From positions 1,560,103 to 1,602,917 of the forward strand of contig BLXT01008368.1 in assembly GCA_019648995.1 (NCBI GenBank): a stretch of 42,815 bases of DNA. The letters run 5' to 3'. Position 1 is the stretch's first letter; each line of letters begins with the position of its first letter. The translations under genes were made by a program, and so were the position numbers. The notes below the pieces were generated by a model. The model was not told the DNA's origin. It worked only from the letters and a program-made list of their open reading frames with translations, and did not search any database. The stretch comes from Plakobranchus ocellatus (lineage: Eukaryota > Mollusca > Gastropoda > Plakobranchidae). This document shows, piece after piece, positions 10,804 through 26,200 of this stretch.

Positions 10804-12413
10804 CTGAAAGGGAAAGAAATAGAAAGAATATTGTAGAAAAAAATATTTTGCACTTTATTTATAGTATTACATAGACCTAATGAAAATATTGACTGGTTTG
10901 AGATAAATTCTCTAAATCCATTGGCTGGCACAAATAACATTCTTACTTCAAGGAAAGTTTTCCATCTTTACCAATTTTTTTATTGGTGTATCTTGCCATA
11001 TATTCTACTTCTAGTTCTAGTCTACTCCGTACTTGTGTTCTCAAGATTGTCTAGAGGAAGTCTTTGATGAAGGCTGTTGTAAATGTAAGTGACATTTAGC
11101 TCTCCTCTCCACAGAACTTTGTACTTGTAGCAAGTGGACAGAGTGTAGCCACAATTCTAGCGGAGCAATAGGAAGCTTGCACTCAGTGTGTTTTGTGTAC
11201 AGAACTGTTTGAATTTATAACTTACATCATCCATTAAACCTTGGAAACCGAGATAATTGTATCCATAGCCGAGATGAAGAGCACAAATCCTGCGATCGAT
11301 GTAGTCTAGGGGAAAAAACAATTGAGAAATATATTATAGTTGGACTAAGGGTGATATAAAGCTCCAAAAGTGTGTGCAGTTTATTGCTCCTTACACTTAT
11401 CTAATAATCTCAAGATTAAAGAAACATAGTTTAATTTCTCTGCATCAAAAACACAAACTCCTTTTTTCTTACTAAAGAACAGAAACTCTGAAAATTTCCT
11501 TCAAACAATGAATATGGATCCAATTTTAAAACGAAGCAAAATCTTGACATAAGAAGAAAACAGTTTCAATGGTAAATGAATGAGGTGAATGAAGGAACGA
11601 TTTATTTATTTTGATAATTTTCTGCAACACAATCCTGACAAGATGGCAAAAAAAGTAAATAAATAAGTTGATAAGAAACGGCACTGAAAACCACTACTGT
11701 ACTAGGCATCTCTGTTATTTAAGAAAGAAGAGTACTGTAGACTGTGACACACAATATCCAGAGAAAGTAAAATCACAATCAGCAGATTACTAGCACTCTT
11801 AATACTATATCTCTAAACTGAGAAATCTGTATGTTATGTCACTACTATTATGGGATGTTTAGTAGCAGGAACAGGAAGTTACAATACTAAATACAATCAT
11901 ACAAGTGTTCCTCGAAATTGTTGGGAAAAATTGATTAGTTCAATAATACTGTGTCAAATTGCCAGGTAAATTCACAAAAATAAAAAATTATACTTTGGTA
12001 TACATGTACAATGTATCTACGGTTACCTCCCCTGATCATGGCAAACAAGGGCATCACGCTTTTTTGACTGTAGGAGATATTTTTTTCAATTTCTTTTTCT
12101 TTAAGAAGAAAGGTAAAAAATTGAATGGATTTTTAATCGGGGGGAATGCCCTGGCCTTTAGGAGTATTGTAGGATTTCTTAGACCTTACTGCATATGAGG
12201 GCGATTTCTTAGACCTTACTGCATATGAGGGCGATCTTTAGTAACCTTTCCTGGTTCTAGGTTTGTGTCTGTGCTGGCTAAGAGGCAAGGTCATACTGTA
12301 GCTAATTAATGAAACCCATAGGCTATAAATATGTTTATACAGTACTACCTGAGCTGTTTTCTCTCCGTTTCTCATTCTCTGCATCAGTGTCTGTATATAT
12401 GTGTGTGTGATAC

Positions 12414-12485
<72 letters not shown>

Positions 12486-15400
12486 TGTGTCGCCATGCCC
12501 CAAATTTTTTTGTGATAGTGCCTATATCTACATGTATGAGCTCAGATGGGTTTGGCACTGCCAGCCATTACTCTGCTCTATGGGTTTCATTGTTTAACTG
12601 CATATCACTCAGCTTTTGGTCTACAGGGCTGAGTGAGGGAGGAATGGGCAGAAAGATGTGAATTTTGCCTAGTACTTCAAAGTGTGAGGCAAGCCCTGCC
12701 TGTCTGTGATTGGCTTTAGCATCCAGTACTAATTTAGATTTAATACCAAACATGTCTTTTGAAACAGACTGTCAGAGGGGCATGCGGCACTATTGATGAG
12801 GCAACTGTATGCTTGTTTATTTAAAATGTTCCTGAATAGATGTAGTAATGGCCAATGAACTGGCAATGTGGGTGTGGGCAGGGCAAGCATAGTTAGAGAT
12901 TGTGTGTGGCTGCCAATTATCGACATTTTCACCATGAGATAAGATTTTAATTATGTAATACATGTATATATGCAATATGCAGAGTCAAAAATGCGATTTT
13001 AATGGTAGTCATCACATTTCTTATCAATCTTGGGTTGTTTTTTGTAGAATTGAATTGCAAAAAGTTTGACAAATTGTGTTGACTGTGTAAAAGAGTTTGT
13101 TGAAAGAATAGAAGTTTTAAAGACACAAAAAGTGAATAAACAAGGAAAAACGGAGTTGTAGAAGAATATGTGATTTTGAGGAATCCATGTTAGACTTTTT
13201 CATGTAATACTGTAATTCATAACTTGAATTCTCTTCCTATCTCGGTGTGTGGAAGTTCTAGCCAGATTACAGACATCAACATTCTTTGATAAAATAATGA
13301 CTTATCTCAATCAATCAATACTATAACTAATAAGGAGAATGAGAAGGAAATGATTTGAAAATTCAATTTTTCCTCAAGAAATGAAGCATCTCAGAGTACA
13401 AAATATAGTGGAATAATACTAAACCAAATTTTACGTGAACATAGCTTTACTTTTACTTACTTTGGTTTAAATTAATCATACATATTTGTTTCAATGGTAT
13501 AAAAACAAGACAATGCAATAGTCTGGCCTCAATATTCTTTTTGGTTTAATTGCTGATTTATAGAGATGAAGAGGTTTAAGAGGACTACTTTTAGTTAGAC
13601 ATGGACATTCGAGACATTGTGATAACTACAGGAGATGACAAGTTAATGTTTTGGACATGGTGGCCAAGACAAATGCCTACTCAGACAGGCAGTTGCTGGT
13701 GCTTTTTCATCATTCACATATCAGATAGGCAGTAGAAAATGATGAATATGACATTATGTGAAGATTTTTTTTTCTACTCACCAATAAGACTAACTGGACC
13801 CTGGTATGTCACCGATTGAGAGCCCACAGTGGCAATAAGCTGGAAATTTCCCCTCCCACCAGTGTAGACCAAGCGTAGGTTATACCAACCATTCTTCAAA
13901 AGCACAACAATTGTACAAATTAGCGTTGCATTGATATGCAGTAAAATATTATGGTGTAAGCCAATAAGAAACAGGCTTTGAAAAAAAACCCACATATTAT
14001 AAATTAACTCTTTAACCAATTATTTTTTAACTCATCTTTTTTGGGTTTTTCTCCCTTGTAAACAAGGGTGTATTTTTAAAATGCCCATAAATCACTCAAT
14101 TTTTGTTTCAACTTATTGTCCATTACACCAATTGAAAGGGAAAAGAACATAGTAAACTGTGAAATCAAAATGATATAACTTTTTCTCGTAATGCTGTGTT
14201 ATTGTGTGAGTGCAAAAAGTGGTAAAAAGTGGTCATGTACGGTGAGAGCGTTTTTGACTGGATAAGCGGTTGGTTTGAGAAACGCTCTGAGCGTTTCTGA
14301 CTGGTTAAAGAGTTAAAAATCAAAAAGATAAAGCATATCGATATATATTCTTTGCTGAAACAGTAGAGTCACTCAAAAAATCTTCTTAACTTTTTTTAGC
14401 GACATTTTTCACAGTTTTGTAAACACTTTTTTTTTTAAGGTTAATTCATTATAAATTATAATTCATGATAGAACACGGAAAGCTGACCATGCTTCTACCA
14501 GGTATGGAAAAAAAAAAACAACAAACTTAAAATAACCGCTAAGACTTTCAGTTTAATGAGATAAACAAAACTCACAGCATCTTGAAGACCAGAGTAGGGG
14601 ATGACAATCTCTGCAGGGGTGGAGGAATCCACCTGGTAAATCTGAAGGACAAGATGTGTGGAGCAAACTGCTGATATTTATGTCATATTTGCTTTTTGAT
14701 AATATTATACAGAACATCATGACAACAAAGATTTCACAACTCTTGTAGACTAGAACACATACTCAGTACTCAGGCAGTTTTGGTTGCATTTATAGATTTT
14801 GTAAGAAGTCTCAGCTTGGACTAGAAATTATTACAGTCCACTACTGAATAAACACTTATGTACATCCTTTCATACAAATCATGAAAAATTAATGAACTCA
14901 AGAGAACTGAATATATTTCTACATTCAAACTGGAAAATTTAAATACACATATAAAAAAAAGAAAACATTCACAGCCCATCGAAATCAAGGATGTTAGACT
15001 CGACCCCATCCCATCCCTCTCTCTCCACCATCCAAGAATAGATTGATGGCAAATTTATTTGACGTAAGTACTGGGTTGCTGGGATTGTTCTCACAACGAA
15101 ACTAAATCTACTAGATCTGTGACTTATATCCAGTCCCTATCAAGTCAGAAACAAAATAATCTATGAAACAGAAACTGTATCTGATCTGCCAATGCAAATC
15201 GAGTCAATTGTTGGCAATTACCCAACAGAGACATTTAGCAAAATGGATAAAAGTGGTGGATATTTCAAAAACAAACTCTTTGCAGGTCATCAAGCTTTGA
15301 ACATTATGTGTTGTGTTTAAAAAAACTTTTCAATATTCTCAAGAATTTTATAATATTTTGCTTAATGTCTAGTTAAGCCATTACCATCAAACGTCCCTTT

Positions 15401-18400
15401 AACATAGATGTGTCACACTCTGCATAATGTTTGCAATGGCGCACACAATTTGCCTTTCTGTTCTTACTTGTCCTTACTGTACACCATAATGGTTAATTTA
15501 GTTATCGTTCTCTTCAAGCCTGAAGTTTTTGTCAGTCACATAGGAGTTGAAATTTTCTTCTTGTCAATTGTTTTCTATAGTTCAGTAAGGATAATTGATC
15601 AGACATGCATTTAGTTAATTCTGATGAAAGACTCTGTCAATCTTTTGAATAAAGGATGAGTGAAGAGATTACACTGTACTTCTTGTTTGCTCCTCTTTGA
15701 TAATGTACGACAAACCAAAAAGGGACGTGAAAATCCTACAAAAATCAATTACAGTAGCGTTCACCTAAGTTGAACTTGAGTACTTTGATCTTCTTTTAAG
15801 TAGATTTTAGATTTCTGGAACATTTTGAGCTTCTGTTTCATTAGACTGTACAGAAAAATGAAATGGATATGCAAATGTAGGCCTATAGGTAACTGATAAG
15901 TCAATGTTGGTTTTTTTTCTAATCTCCAACGGTCACTGCCTTATTGTTAGTCCACTGAAGCAGCAAGTGATGTTTTCTGCATACACACATGTTTCTCCTT
16001 TTGTTTAACACAACATTAATATGAATCACAATGAAATTATCTATTTTTGCTATATGGCCATACAGAAAATAGCATTCAGACAATTGCTTTTAGCTTTGAT
16101 GTAAGGAGACCTGTCTAGCTGACTACTCTTTTAACAAAGAAAAGATGGGTAGAAATGAGAGAAATGAAGGGTTTATTTTTTTTTTTTCACACTTATGAAC
16201 TTGACAGAAAATCAACTTTCAAATCCCAACTCAAGAACTAGAAGGTAATTAAAGCTGTCTCATTAATGTGTTCATTTGAAATACAAAGTAAGATAACTTA
16301 TTCTCTTAATGTACATCAACACAAACCCGAAAATAAAAATTGGTGGCATCAACAGTGATGGAAACGGACTCAATCGTATCACAGTCAGCATTGGTTACAA
16401 CAGCCATTCTCTGGCCACCTGTAGTAGGCTCTGCCGGCAGGTTCACACGCAGATCTATCTGGAAGTGGTTGGTGTTAAAACCAGACTGGGCAAAAGCTTT
16501 GATGACAAAGTCATCGTCACCCTGTCAAGGAATGAACAATTGAAGCAATTTGAATTAAGTCAAAGTAATTCTGTGCTTGTTGAATATTAGCATCTCTAAG
16601 ATATCTCAAAACACAGGATCTGGTAGTCAGCATGATTTCTCACATTAATTCCTATCTAGTGGTTTTAATTAAGCTAATGTCTATGACAAAAGAATTAAGA
16701 AAGGCTCACACCAAAGGGCAGCCTTGTTGATATGATACACTCAACCATGTACAGTGTGGCTTTCTCATGCTCTTAGTATGACTAGTCGTTTGTTGGAAAT
16801 ATCCACAGAGAGGTTTTAGTTATGTCAGCAGCAATTTGCCATTTTATCAATGTATAGAGAATAACTAGCATAGCTTACTCCAAACTGGCCGACTTGTTGT
16901 CCCTGGTATGTAATGCGACGAATCCTGTCTTCATACCTGGCTGTTCCAAAGTCATTCTGATAAGTGGGCACACACAGCGTAGCTGCAAAAGGTTAATAGA
17001 AAAACTTAGTTTTTTGCCTTAACTTGACACTTACTTTCTACAACCAAACTTTTTTTTCGGTTTAATAAATATACAGCACACCCCAGATAAATTGAGATGA
17101 AAAGGGCTTTCAATATTAGGTCGATAGATGAGAATGTTGATATATCAAAGAAAAAAAAGAGGGCAAATGCTCTCTTTTTGCAGTAACCTCACTTCTCATC
17201 TATCCTCCGTGTTTCAAAGTGTTATGCATTGTTATAGAAGTATATCTAGAGGTGCCCTACGAAAACAAGTGCTTGTTTGCATGTGGTGTTTTGCAATGAA
17301 AAAAGTCCTCAGGAAAAAAGTTTTATAAATTAACTTGTGCTGAGAAAGCAAAAAAAATACAGAAGAGACCATTAAACATCAGTATGACTATGAGAGAAAT
17401 GGGAGGGAAAAATGTGGAGAAAAATTAGAACAGTTTGTATTTAAAAATGGAAAAAAATAGTTGGGGCTTGATAAACATATTGATGTATGCAGAATTCCAG
17501 TACAACTGATGTCGATATTGGTGGAGTATACTGTGTTTTAGAGCTATAAAATCCCATAAAATCAAAATTAAAAAAAAAACCCACATGCATAGACCATAAA
17601 TATAACTGAATGCTTGCACACTAACATCTTGTTTAAATATCTTGAAACCCTGCCTATGTAGCTTTAATAGCTCGGTTCAGATTTAAGAAAGTACCACCTA
17701 CTTTACTTGTCCTAAGACTAGTCCTTAAGAATTATATGTTGCATGTACTAACATTTAGAAGAAAAAAAAACTTTTTTGTTTTGCTTTTTTTGAAGCTTTT
17801 AAAATGAATTTGAAACAATGAAAATGAATCTCTACAAACAGTTTTCACTGAAACAAGGCTCATAGGGCATAAAATCAACATATCTGCATGTAGCTTTCAA
17901 TGTCCCAAGACTCATAGGATGCATTTTCAGTCATTGTTTAAAGTTTTCATCATATGATTTGTGATTTGACACACATTTTGGGTTTTTCATTCTCCTTTTC
18001 CAAATCATAATGTACGCATTTTGTAATTTAAATATTTTTTACTTCACAGGGGCAAAGAGAAAAAAGCAAAAATAGTGCCAGCAAGTTTTGGCGAATTTTC
18101 TAAGATTGCCACAGAAATATAAAAATGTGTCTTGAAACTCATTTGCACTAGCTTCACAATGATTGAGTTTAGCCATGAAATTTTCAGATTAATTCCAAGC
18201 TTTGGATTTACATCATTTTAAAATACACTTTAAAAACAAAAAAAGAGGAACAATCTTACGTCCGGGATCTCCAGAGCTGCCTGGAATACACGTGCAAATA
18301 TATGGGTCAAAGATGAGAGAGCTGGGGCAGGAAAGGATAGTTGATGGCCTCGACAGGTAGTAGTACTGATTGGGATTGTTCGTCACTGGAGCTAGTGGAC

Positions 18401-21400
18401 ATGATGGTCCTGATACAAGGAGCAGTAAAAACAAAATAAACAAGGAATCTGTATCTGTAATAAATAAGCATACATGTAATGATTCTGTTACAAGGAACAG
18501 TTAAGCAAGAATAACAGAAACACCAACAAATTAAACTTCAAAAGACTGAAGAGGCAGGAGAAACTTGCTTTAGAAAGACGATCAGCACAATTCAAAGCTT
18601 GAGTTTTCACATTATAAAACCCTGCAGTTTCAGTGACCCATTCAAATTTCCCATAGATAAGAGTTTGAAGTCTAGAAATGATAAATCACTTCACAGGAAA
18701 TTCATGAGAAATTATTAGAATTTGGTAGATAAAATTAATGTTGAACATAGAAATAATAAGCAGTTAGCCCATCGTTTTGCTTTTGTAAAACATTTTTGAC
18801 ATCCTACTATCCTACTACATTTTTGAGCAGTCCTACTATCAGCAGCACTGAAAGCGCAGTAGAGTATAGGTTGCTATCTTCAACCTCGAGATCTCACCGA
18901 ATCAGTTGAGTTGGTAACTCAACATGATTCACTTTAAATGAAACCCTTCACAAAGTGTAGAACTTTCTATAGACATGCTATTGATTGCCTGAAGTACACA
19001 TATAAAGCAGTGGCTATTCTATTTCTTTACTTAAAGACTTTGATTTGAACTTGCAATGTAGACTTACAACTCAACTCATTTTGTGAGACTTCTTCACAAT
19101 ATCTTTAATGTCTACTCCATGTCTGTATTAAAATGTTCCAAAAAAGTGCTTACTTGACAATGTGGATATGCTTTTTCAAAGGACCACATTGCAACATTGA
19201 ACAGTTTAATTGAACCAATAACAATAAGCCAAAAAAAAAAAAAAGAACTTATGATACTTTAGAGCTACTCAAATACATAAAAAAAATTTTTTTACTCAAA
19301 GTGAAGAGACTAAAGTTCCCACTAAAGTTAATCTTCCAACAAAACCCACAATGTAATTTGAATAAAGCTTTATTGTAATATAAAGCCTTCTCACCTGCCC
19401 CACCTCCTCCCCGTGTATTGTTGCAAGGAGTGCATGTATCAGGACATCTTTGGTTGGGAACACATTGTTGGGTATTGGGATCAAACCCTTGCCCTGCAGG
19501 ACAGCATTCTCTACTCTGCAGCCTTCTCTGAGCACTACATTGCCAGTAGCGCTGGCATGCAGACTCATCAGCATAACGAGCATTGGGTGGAAGATTTTCA
19601 CACAAATCTGGTATCAAAAGATATGCAATCAAAATCTCTTATTGCCAAAAAAATTGTTGTAGCTTTTGAGTTGGGAACGATTTTTTTCCCTTCTGCTGCA
19701 TTCACGTTAAAAATCCCGACTATGACAAAAAAACATACAAAAAAAGTACCAAATTTAGCATCCTTGAACCATTGATTTTCATCTTCATGCTTATCAAATT
19801 TTAGCCCATTGCTACACATAAACTCAAAGATTAAAGATTAACAAAAGAATAATTTCATGAAAATTTCATTTGCAAAATAGCGTCTTAACACCTTTAGTTT
19901 TTCTAGTTTGATCAGCAGAAATGATTTTGTGACATGCTTACAAAGATTCAAAAACATCAATTACTATCCTCTGAAGCACAGGCTACCAGAATTGATTGAC
20001 CTTAAAAAAATCAGGTTGGTCTTTTTTTCTTTTAAGCTTACATTTTTAAGTCAAATTAAGGTTTCCTAAATACTGACTTTTAGCTGGCAAATATGCTCCT
20101 TATTAAATATTAGGTGTAAAAAATGTTTGAAAATGTTAGTTTTGAAATGAATTGAATTAAATAAATCATGTTTATTGTGGTTTTCATGGGAGCGAAGTGT
20201 AATTTAAGCTAAAAATGGCTTCTAAGTGGGATTTATTGATCAAAAACAGTGTTTAACACAACTGCATGTGGCAATATAAAGGGTAAAACGCTTTTATGGT
20301 GTGCAGTTCAGTTCACATTGGCACATACCTTCAAAACCCATATCTCCAAACTACACTGACAATATAATTCATCTGAATTAAATTCAATGTATACATATAT
20401 ATATATTTTTTATATTAGTACAACCCACAAATTTGTGGATCTTCTATTAGCGTCCTATAAAAAATTAATTATGATATTATCAAATGGAAAAACATCAAAT
20501 ATAATTGATAATCTCTCATAAACTTCAAGTCAAAAATGGTTATTTAAACAAAGCAGCACAGAGAAACTGGCAAAACCCAACATTTAAATTTGATATTCTG
20601 TCAATTGTTGTGAAAAAACATTAAAATAAAAAACCTTGAAGACAAAACACAGTTGAATTTTTTTTTATTGGAAAATCACTTATTGACTAAACAAAGAAGT
20701 TGCAATGGGCTTCGTCAGACATATATAACAAAACATTTTTATTCTGTTGAAGCGAACATACAGCCAATGTGGCAACACTTACCCCCAGTACATGTGCCCT
20801 CCCGCAGCCAATCACAGCCTTCATAACCACCAGGTCTCCTCACATAGTATGTCCCTGGAGCACAGGACATCACTGTGGCAGTGAACGCATTGGGTCTTCC
20901 TCTTGAGTCTGTTCCAGCAGATGCAACAGGGTGGCAGTGGACGTACAAGTCACAGAAACCTGGGATGCCTGCCTTGTATACACCCTGGATGTAGTGGCAG
21001 TCATTACACAAAGTAGCTAAAAGGAAGAGTAACAAAACGAAATAACTTCAAGCAGTTTTGGTTAACATCAATTTGATGAGAACAGGCACTAATGAGGGAG
21101 AGAGAGACACACACAATGACTAAATACAGAAGTGAACTATGAGTCCCTCTTAACAAAATTATTGCCAGTAAAAGCTGAAGTGGAATGCGGATTTTTTAAC
21201 CTGAACAAAGACAATAGCAATTAAGGTGATGAAAGAGATATTTCTCAGTAGAAAGGAGAACTATGAATGTCTTTTTAAGAACTTTATTTGTGTTACTCAT
21301 TCACATGCACATTCTAGGCTGAAAGGTGAAAGTTCTATTTAGCTCTGTAGACATCTTCTTTTTCATGGCTAAATCAAATATTTTAACAACTATGGACAAT

Positions 21401-22823
21401 GATACTTTCGAATAGGCTCCAACATCCCCTCACATACACACACACACACAGCCACCCCCTTTTCTTCCTCCTCTTTTTTTGTACAATACCATTCATCTTC
21501 TGTAACATAAAATATTGACAAAATAAAAGGCTGTTGAAGTTTTTTTTACAGCCTTGTTGCTGTGCGTCATCCCTCTATGTCACTCTCAGGTTTCCTGTTA
21601 TTGTACCTTGAAGACAACAGCATGTTCATTTCTGCTGACACACCCGCTAAGCAAGCCAGGCATTAAACTCACATTTTAAAAAGGAGATTTTTCAAGAGTT
21701 TAATACTTTTGCATTTACCTTAATACACTTGATTTATTCAATTTATGCTTGCTGGCAACATTATTAAACATGATCCAATTGGCCAAGACAAACAACGCTA
21801 GATCTTGCCTAAAAACTATAAAAATCTAAATAGCCTTGACAAGGAAGTGACTATTCAAATTTGAAAAAAAAAAAAAGATTTAAAAACAACCTGAGCAACA
21901 AGCCATTTGCAAATGTTTTTTTGAAAGTTTGAGTGACCTCAGAGAGGGCAGGAAATGAGGAGGGCAATAAGGTGCTGAGCAGTAGCAGCAGCGGTTTTAG
22001 TATTAAAAGCAATAAAAACAGCTGCGGCAGCATTAGTATTAGTAGTGGTGGCATCATCATTAGTGAATGCACTAGCAGTTTGTACCAATAGTGTTCATTT
22101 CAAAAGAAAACATTGGCTATTTATGATTAAGTTTGATATAGGCAGAGATAAAGGGCTGTAAAATCTATGCCCATAATGGCACTCAATGAATTCTTGATCC
22201 AATTTTTATACTACAATAAAAAAAAAAAAACTTCTGAGAACATCAAGGGTAATCTCAACCTTACCGTTGATCCTGATCTCACAGCGTGGGCCAGCAAACT
22301 GAGATGAACACTCACACACACAGGCACCGTGGCAGTCTCTGTATGCTGGGCGACCGTTGGCACATGCCCACTCTGACTCTGGACACAGTTCTCTCCCTGG
22401 GGTCTCTGCAAACAACATCTGGCCTTGCTTACTTTTCCTTTGCTTTATTAAGAAATTCCTAAAAAAAAACTGTATTTTGTATCCAAATTCCCAGATCTCC
22501 ACTGGCTATCTTTTTTTTATTGTGATAAAATCCCTAGAGTTATGTCACAATAAGATGATTCTGAGTTTTGAATTCGAATTTCTATTGGCAATCTTTTTTT
22601 TTTCTTTGCGGTAAAATCCCAAGAGTTATGTCACAATAAGTTGGTTCTGAGTTTTGTATTCAAATTTCCAGATCTCCACTGGCAATCTATTTTTTTTGTT
22701 TTTTTTTGTGATATCAGGAGTAAACATCCAAATTTCATTGTGAAAAAATCTTTGACTTCATTGAAAGACCACACTCACTAGGGTAATGTCTGTGTTTTAT
22801 CTCACGCCCAATACTTTAAAATT

Positions 22824-22870
<47 letters not shown>

Positions 22871-23190
22871 TTTCAAACTAATATAGCAAAACTAAATACT
22901 ACTAATCAATGAGCTGGTCAGCACCTACCACAGCGACATACTCTTGGATCCATATTTGCCACCTGCGGTGGCTGGCAGTCTGTTGGCCTTAGATTGCACT
23001 CAATTTTTGTGTCCACTACAGAAATAATGAAAATGGAACACACAACACTTAACAAAGAGAAAATGAAAGATATGTAATGATACATAGTAAAACCTTAAAC
23101 CCTAAGAAAGTCAGTTAGATTATTGCAAACACAATAACGGAAAGAGAAAGGAAACGAGAGCGGGAGAAAAACATAGAGGAAGAGAGAAAG

Positions 23191-23249
<59 letters not shown>

Positions 23250-26200
23250 NNNNNNNNNNNNNNNNNNNNNNNNNNNNNNNNNNNNNNNNNNNNNNNNNNN
23301 NNNNNNNNNNNNNNNNNNNNNNNNNNNNNNNNNNNNNNNNNNNNNNNNNNNAAGAACAATGTTTAGTGAAGAGGTTGTGCTTTATAAACTTAATTAAAAA
23401 ATATATTATGATTTATTGAGATTTTTTCAATTTAGTTAAGATACAACCCTCGCCGCCCCCCGCAAATCAAGACAAGCAAAAAAACTAGCCCTCATCAACA
23501 GAGCAAAAGCAAGACTCCTTACAGCAGATTCCATTGACTGGCTCTGTGTTATCCGCCTGACACAAACATCTGCAGCCAGTTCCAATGCTGTTATACTGAA
23601 TGGAAACAAGACAGTTTTTACATTCATTGGGATTAGCTGGGATATAAAGTCAGAAATAATGTCTTGAACTTGAGTTTTGTAATTTTGAAATTTGTATAAA
23701 AAAATATGTTGATTCGGAGGTTAGAAAGTTATTATTATTTCAGCATTGTGATACAGTATTTTAAAAGTAAACTGTATACTTTGTGATACAGTTCATCCAC
23801 CACTTTGTGATCTAAGGCTCCATGGTCTTCATCAGGGCACAAAATAGTGTCATGGTTGTAAACTAAAGATGATTTTAAATATATTTTACTTTCTCTCTCA
23901 AATGCATTGAACTACTTCTATCTCAGTACCAAAACCAACTTAGTTGTGTTCGCAATCCATTTCACAGATCATCATTGAAAAATATATAGCAAGAAAACGT
24001 CAGCACCAGCAATGTGTGATTTGGCACTGAAGACTAATGAGGGTTAGTTTCAATTCATAACTGATTATTGAGAGTAAATGTTGGAGAGAAGAAAAGGATT
24101 CCATGGAAACCAGAGTGTAATGTCCCTTAGTTCCAGTAGATACTAAATAATGGCATGCAAAGTTTATTTCTAGCTAATACACTTTGCTTATATTACTCAC
24201 ACACAATAAATATAAAAAACTGTTTAAAGTGAGACTCTGTCGGAGAAAGAGCTGAAACTTGGCAGCTCCTGACGAGATATTTGGCATCCTAAGGTGGCAA
24301 TTATTTGGATTGCTATAAAACTTGAGTGCATTTCATCTCAGGAGGAAATGCGTATCAACTCTACAAAATGAGATGAATTATGACTTCAACTGAACACCCT
24401 AAACTTAAAGGATAAAAATGGGGCTCACTATTCTTCGTACACAACTTTCTTTTGACAACAGACTTTCTTTTCAACAAACAATGGAAATTTTGCTTCTTTA
24501 ATTTAAAGGCATTTTGATATGAATTCAATTCTACAAATCTGCAACTCGTCTCATTTAAAGAATTGCTACACAAATGGTCATTTTGTTGGATTTCAAACAA
24601 CAACGTTGCCGATTTTCCTACTTTGTGGAAATCAAGTCAAAACAGTCTGTGCCTCCATACGTTAGCCAAAATTTTGAGCCTGAGCAAACTAAGGCAGAGA
24701 AACTGCAGTATATTTAGCTTATATTGATTGTAAAGATTTCACCAGTAACAGTCCCTACTTGATCAGCTGGACATGACCTGACACAGGTACAGGCACACGT
24801 GTTGGGATCCTGAGTTGACCCTGGGGTTGTGCATTGTCTCTGGCAGACTGACCAGTGGAAAAAAGTACAAAAGAAAATAATTTAAAGCATGACGAAAAAG
24901 ATCGCGCTAAGATTTATTTCTGATTGAAATATCAATCTCTTGTTTAATTGTATGCGATTCTCTTGTAAATACTCATAAATATCATTTGCACTTAAGAAAA
25001 AGAAGAATGCGAATAAGACTAAATAAAAATTAAAAACAAGATTGTGGAATCTGAACATTGAGCACTGGCTTGTTTTGTTCTGCAAGCTGGTTTGAAAGAA
25101 TGTGTTGTTTTTATATGTGCATGTTTGTTATAGATGTGTGTCTTGTTACAAATGTGTGTTGTGTTTTTGATGTGTATAGTGTTTTAGATGTGCAACACAT
25201 CGAAAGGGAGGAAATTAAAAAAAAAGAATTATGAGAAAATATGAGGTGAAAAACTTTCAACATAAAAAGCTGACCATTTCTATAAAGAATGAGACAAGCA
25301 TACAGTCTGCTTATTAAGGGGCTGATAAAATAATTTATATAATTTGTTAAATCGTTTGTATGTTTACTTTAGAATTTCATTCCGCATCTGAAGCTGCTTT
25401 ACACTCAAACAAGCCAATGTATCTTTAAGTGATTGTTAAGTTTAATGTTATCTGCTTATCTCATACAGCAAAACTAACATGTAAAACCATAGCCTAAACA
25501 AAGAGACAAGAAAACAAGAGCCTAAGAAAACTTTAGTTAAAACAGTGGTATGACAGGCTAAGATTTCTCGATGTTATCAATGACCTAACTTAAAGGCACA
25601 ACTCAAACTTATGACAAAATGTGATTGTAGAATCATTGCATTTCTGGGCCTAAGGGCGACCAGCTGCTCTTCATATCACAGAAATGTGCCAATATAGTTT
25701 TTATAAAACATGCATCAATTGAATGGAAAAATTGGTATTCTAAACAGAAGAAAACTTCAGATTGCCCTTGATATCTTAAGAGAACCCCCCAAAAAGTTGT
25801 ACCATTTTGTTAGCTCAGTGACGGCGTGCACTCCCTCTCATCTCCCCTCCCTGTCTTCATTCTTTTACTTATTCAAAGAAGACAGAAGCTTTTCAAGAAA
25901 GGATGAGCAGGTCAGTGTACCCAACTTTCACTGATTTGGTTCATGGTGTATAAACTGCCAGAAAACTAGTTGCACTAACAAATTATTTTTTTTTTAAACT
26001 GCACAATAAACCTAAAAAATGGTGTAACAATATCTTGACATTTGATAATAAGGGTATTAATGTTGTCAACTTCATTTACAAATTAGTTTCAAGTATCCTA
26101 AAGCTTTTAAAGTTTGACATGATCTTAGGTTTTTCGGTCCTTGTGCCAGATACTGTTGAGGGAGTCAAACCCATGAGAGAAGAATTCTAAAAATTTCAGG

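Larger units (their letters stand above)
10804..22264 (-). other. Introns of the LamG/CBM14 part
   Basis: Introns: 10804-11225, 11306-13781, 13894-14575, 14642-16326, 16522-16878, 16983-18259, 18410-19394, 19608-20782 and 21017-22264. All are AT-rich with GT-AG ends. Contents noted separately: a 30-bp duplication (12173-12235), a GA microsatellite (12414-12483) and a TTAA-flanked MITE (14004-14316). A short (CA)n lies near 21434-21451. I saw no further exons in them. Confidence 0.6.

Noticed and set aside
12238-12661. Frames with long Ser-Leu or Arg-Glu dipeptide runs on both strands
   Set aside because: Translations of the (GA)n microsatellite.
16309-16590. 93- and 67-residue plus-strand frames
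   Set aside because: Antisense to LamG exon 30, which has splice sites and fold motifs on the minus strand.
19413-19775. 120-residue plus-strand frame
   Set aside because: Antisense to the canonical CBM14 exon 27.
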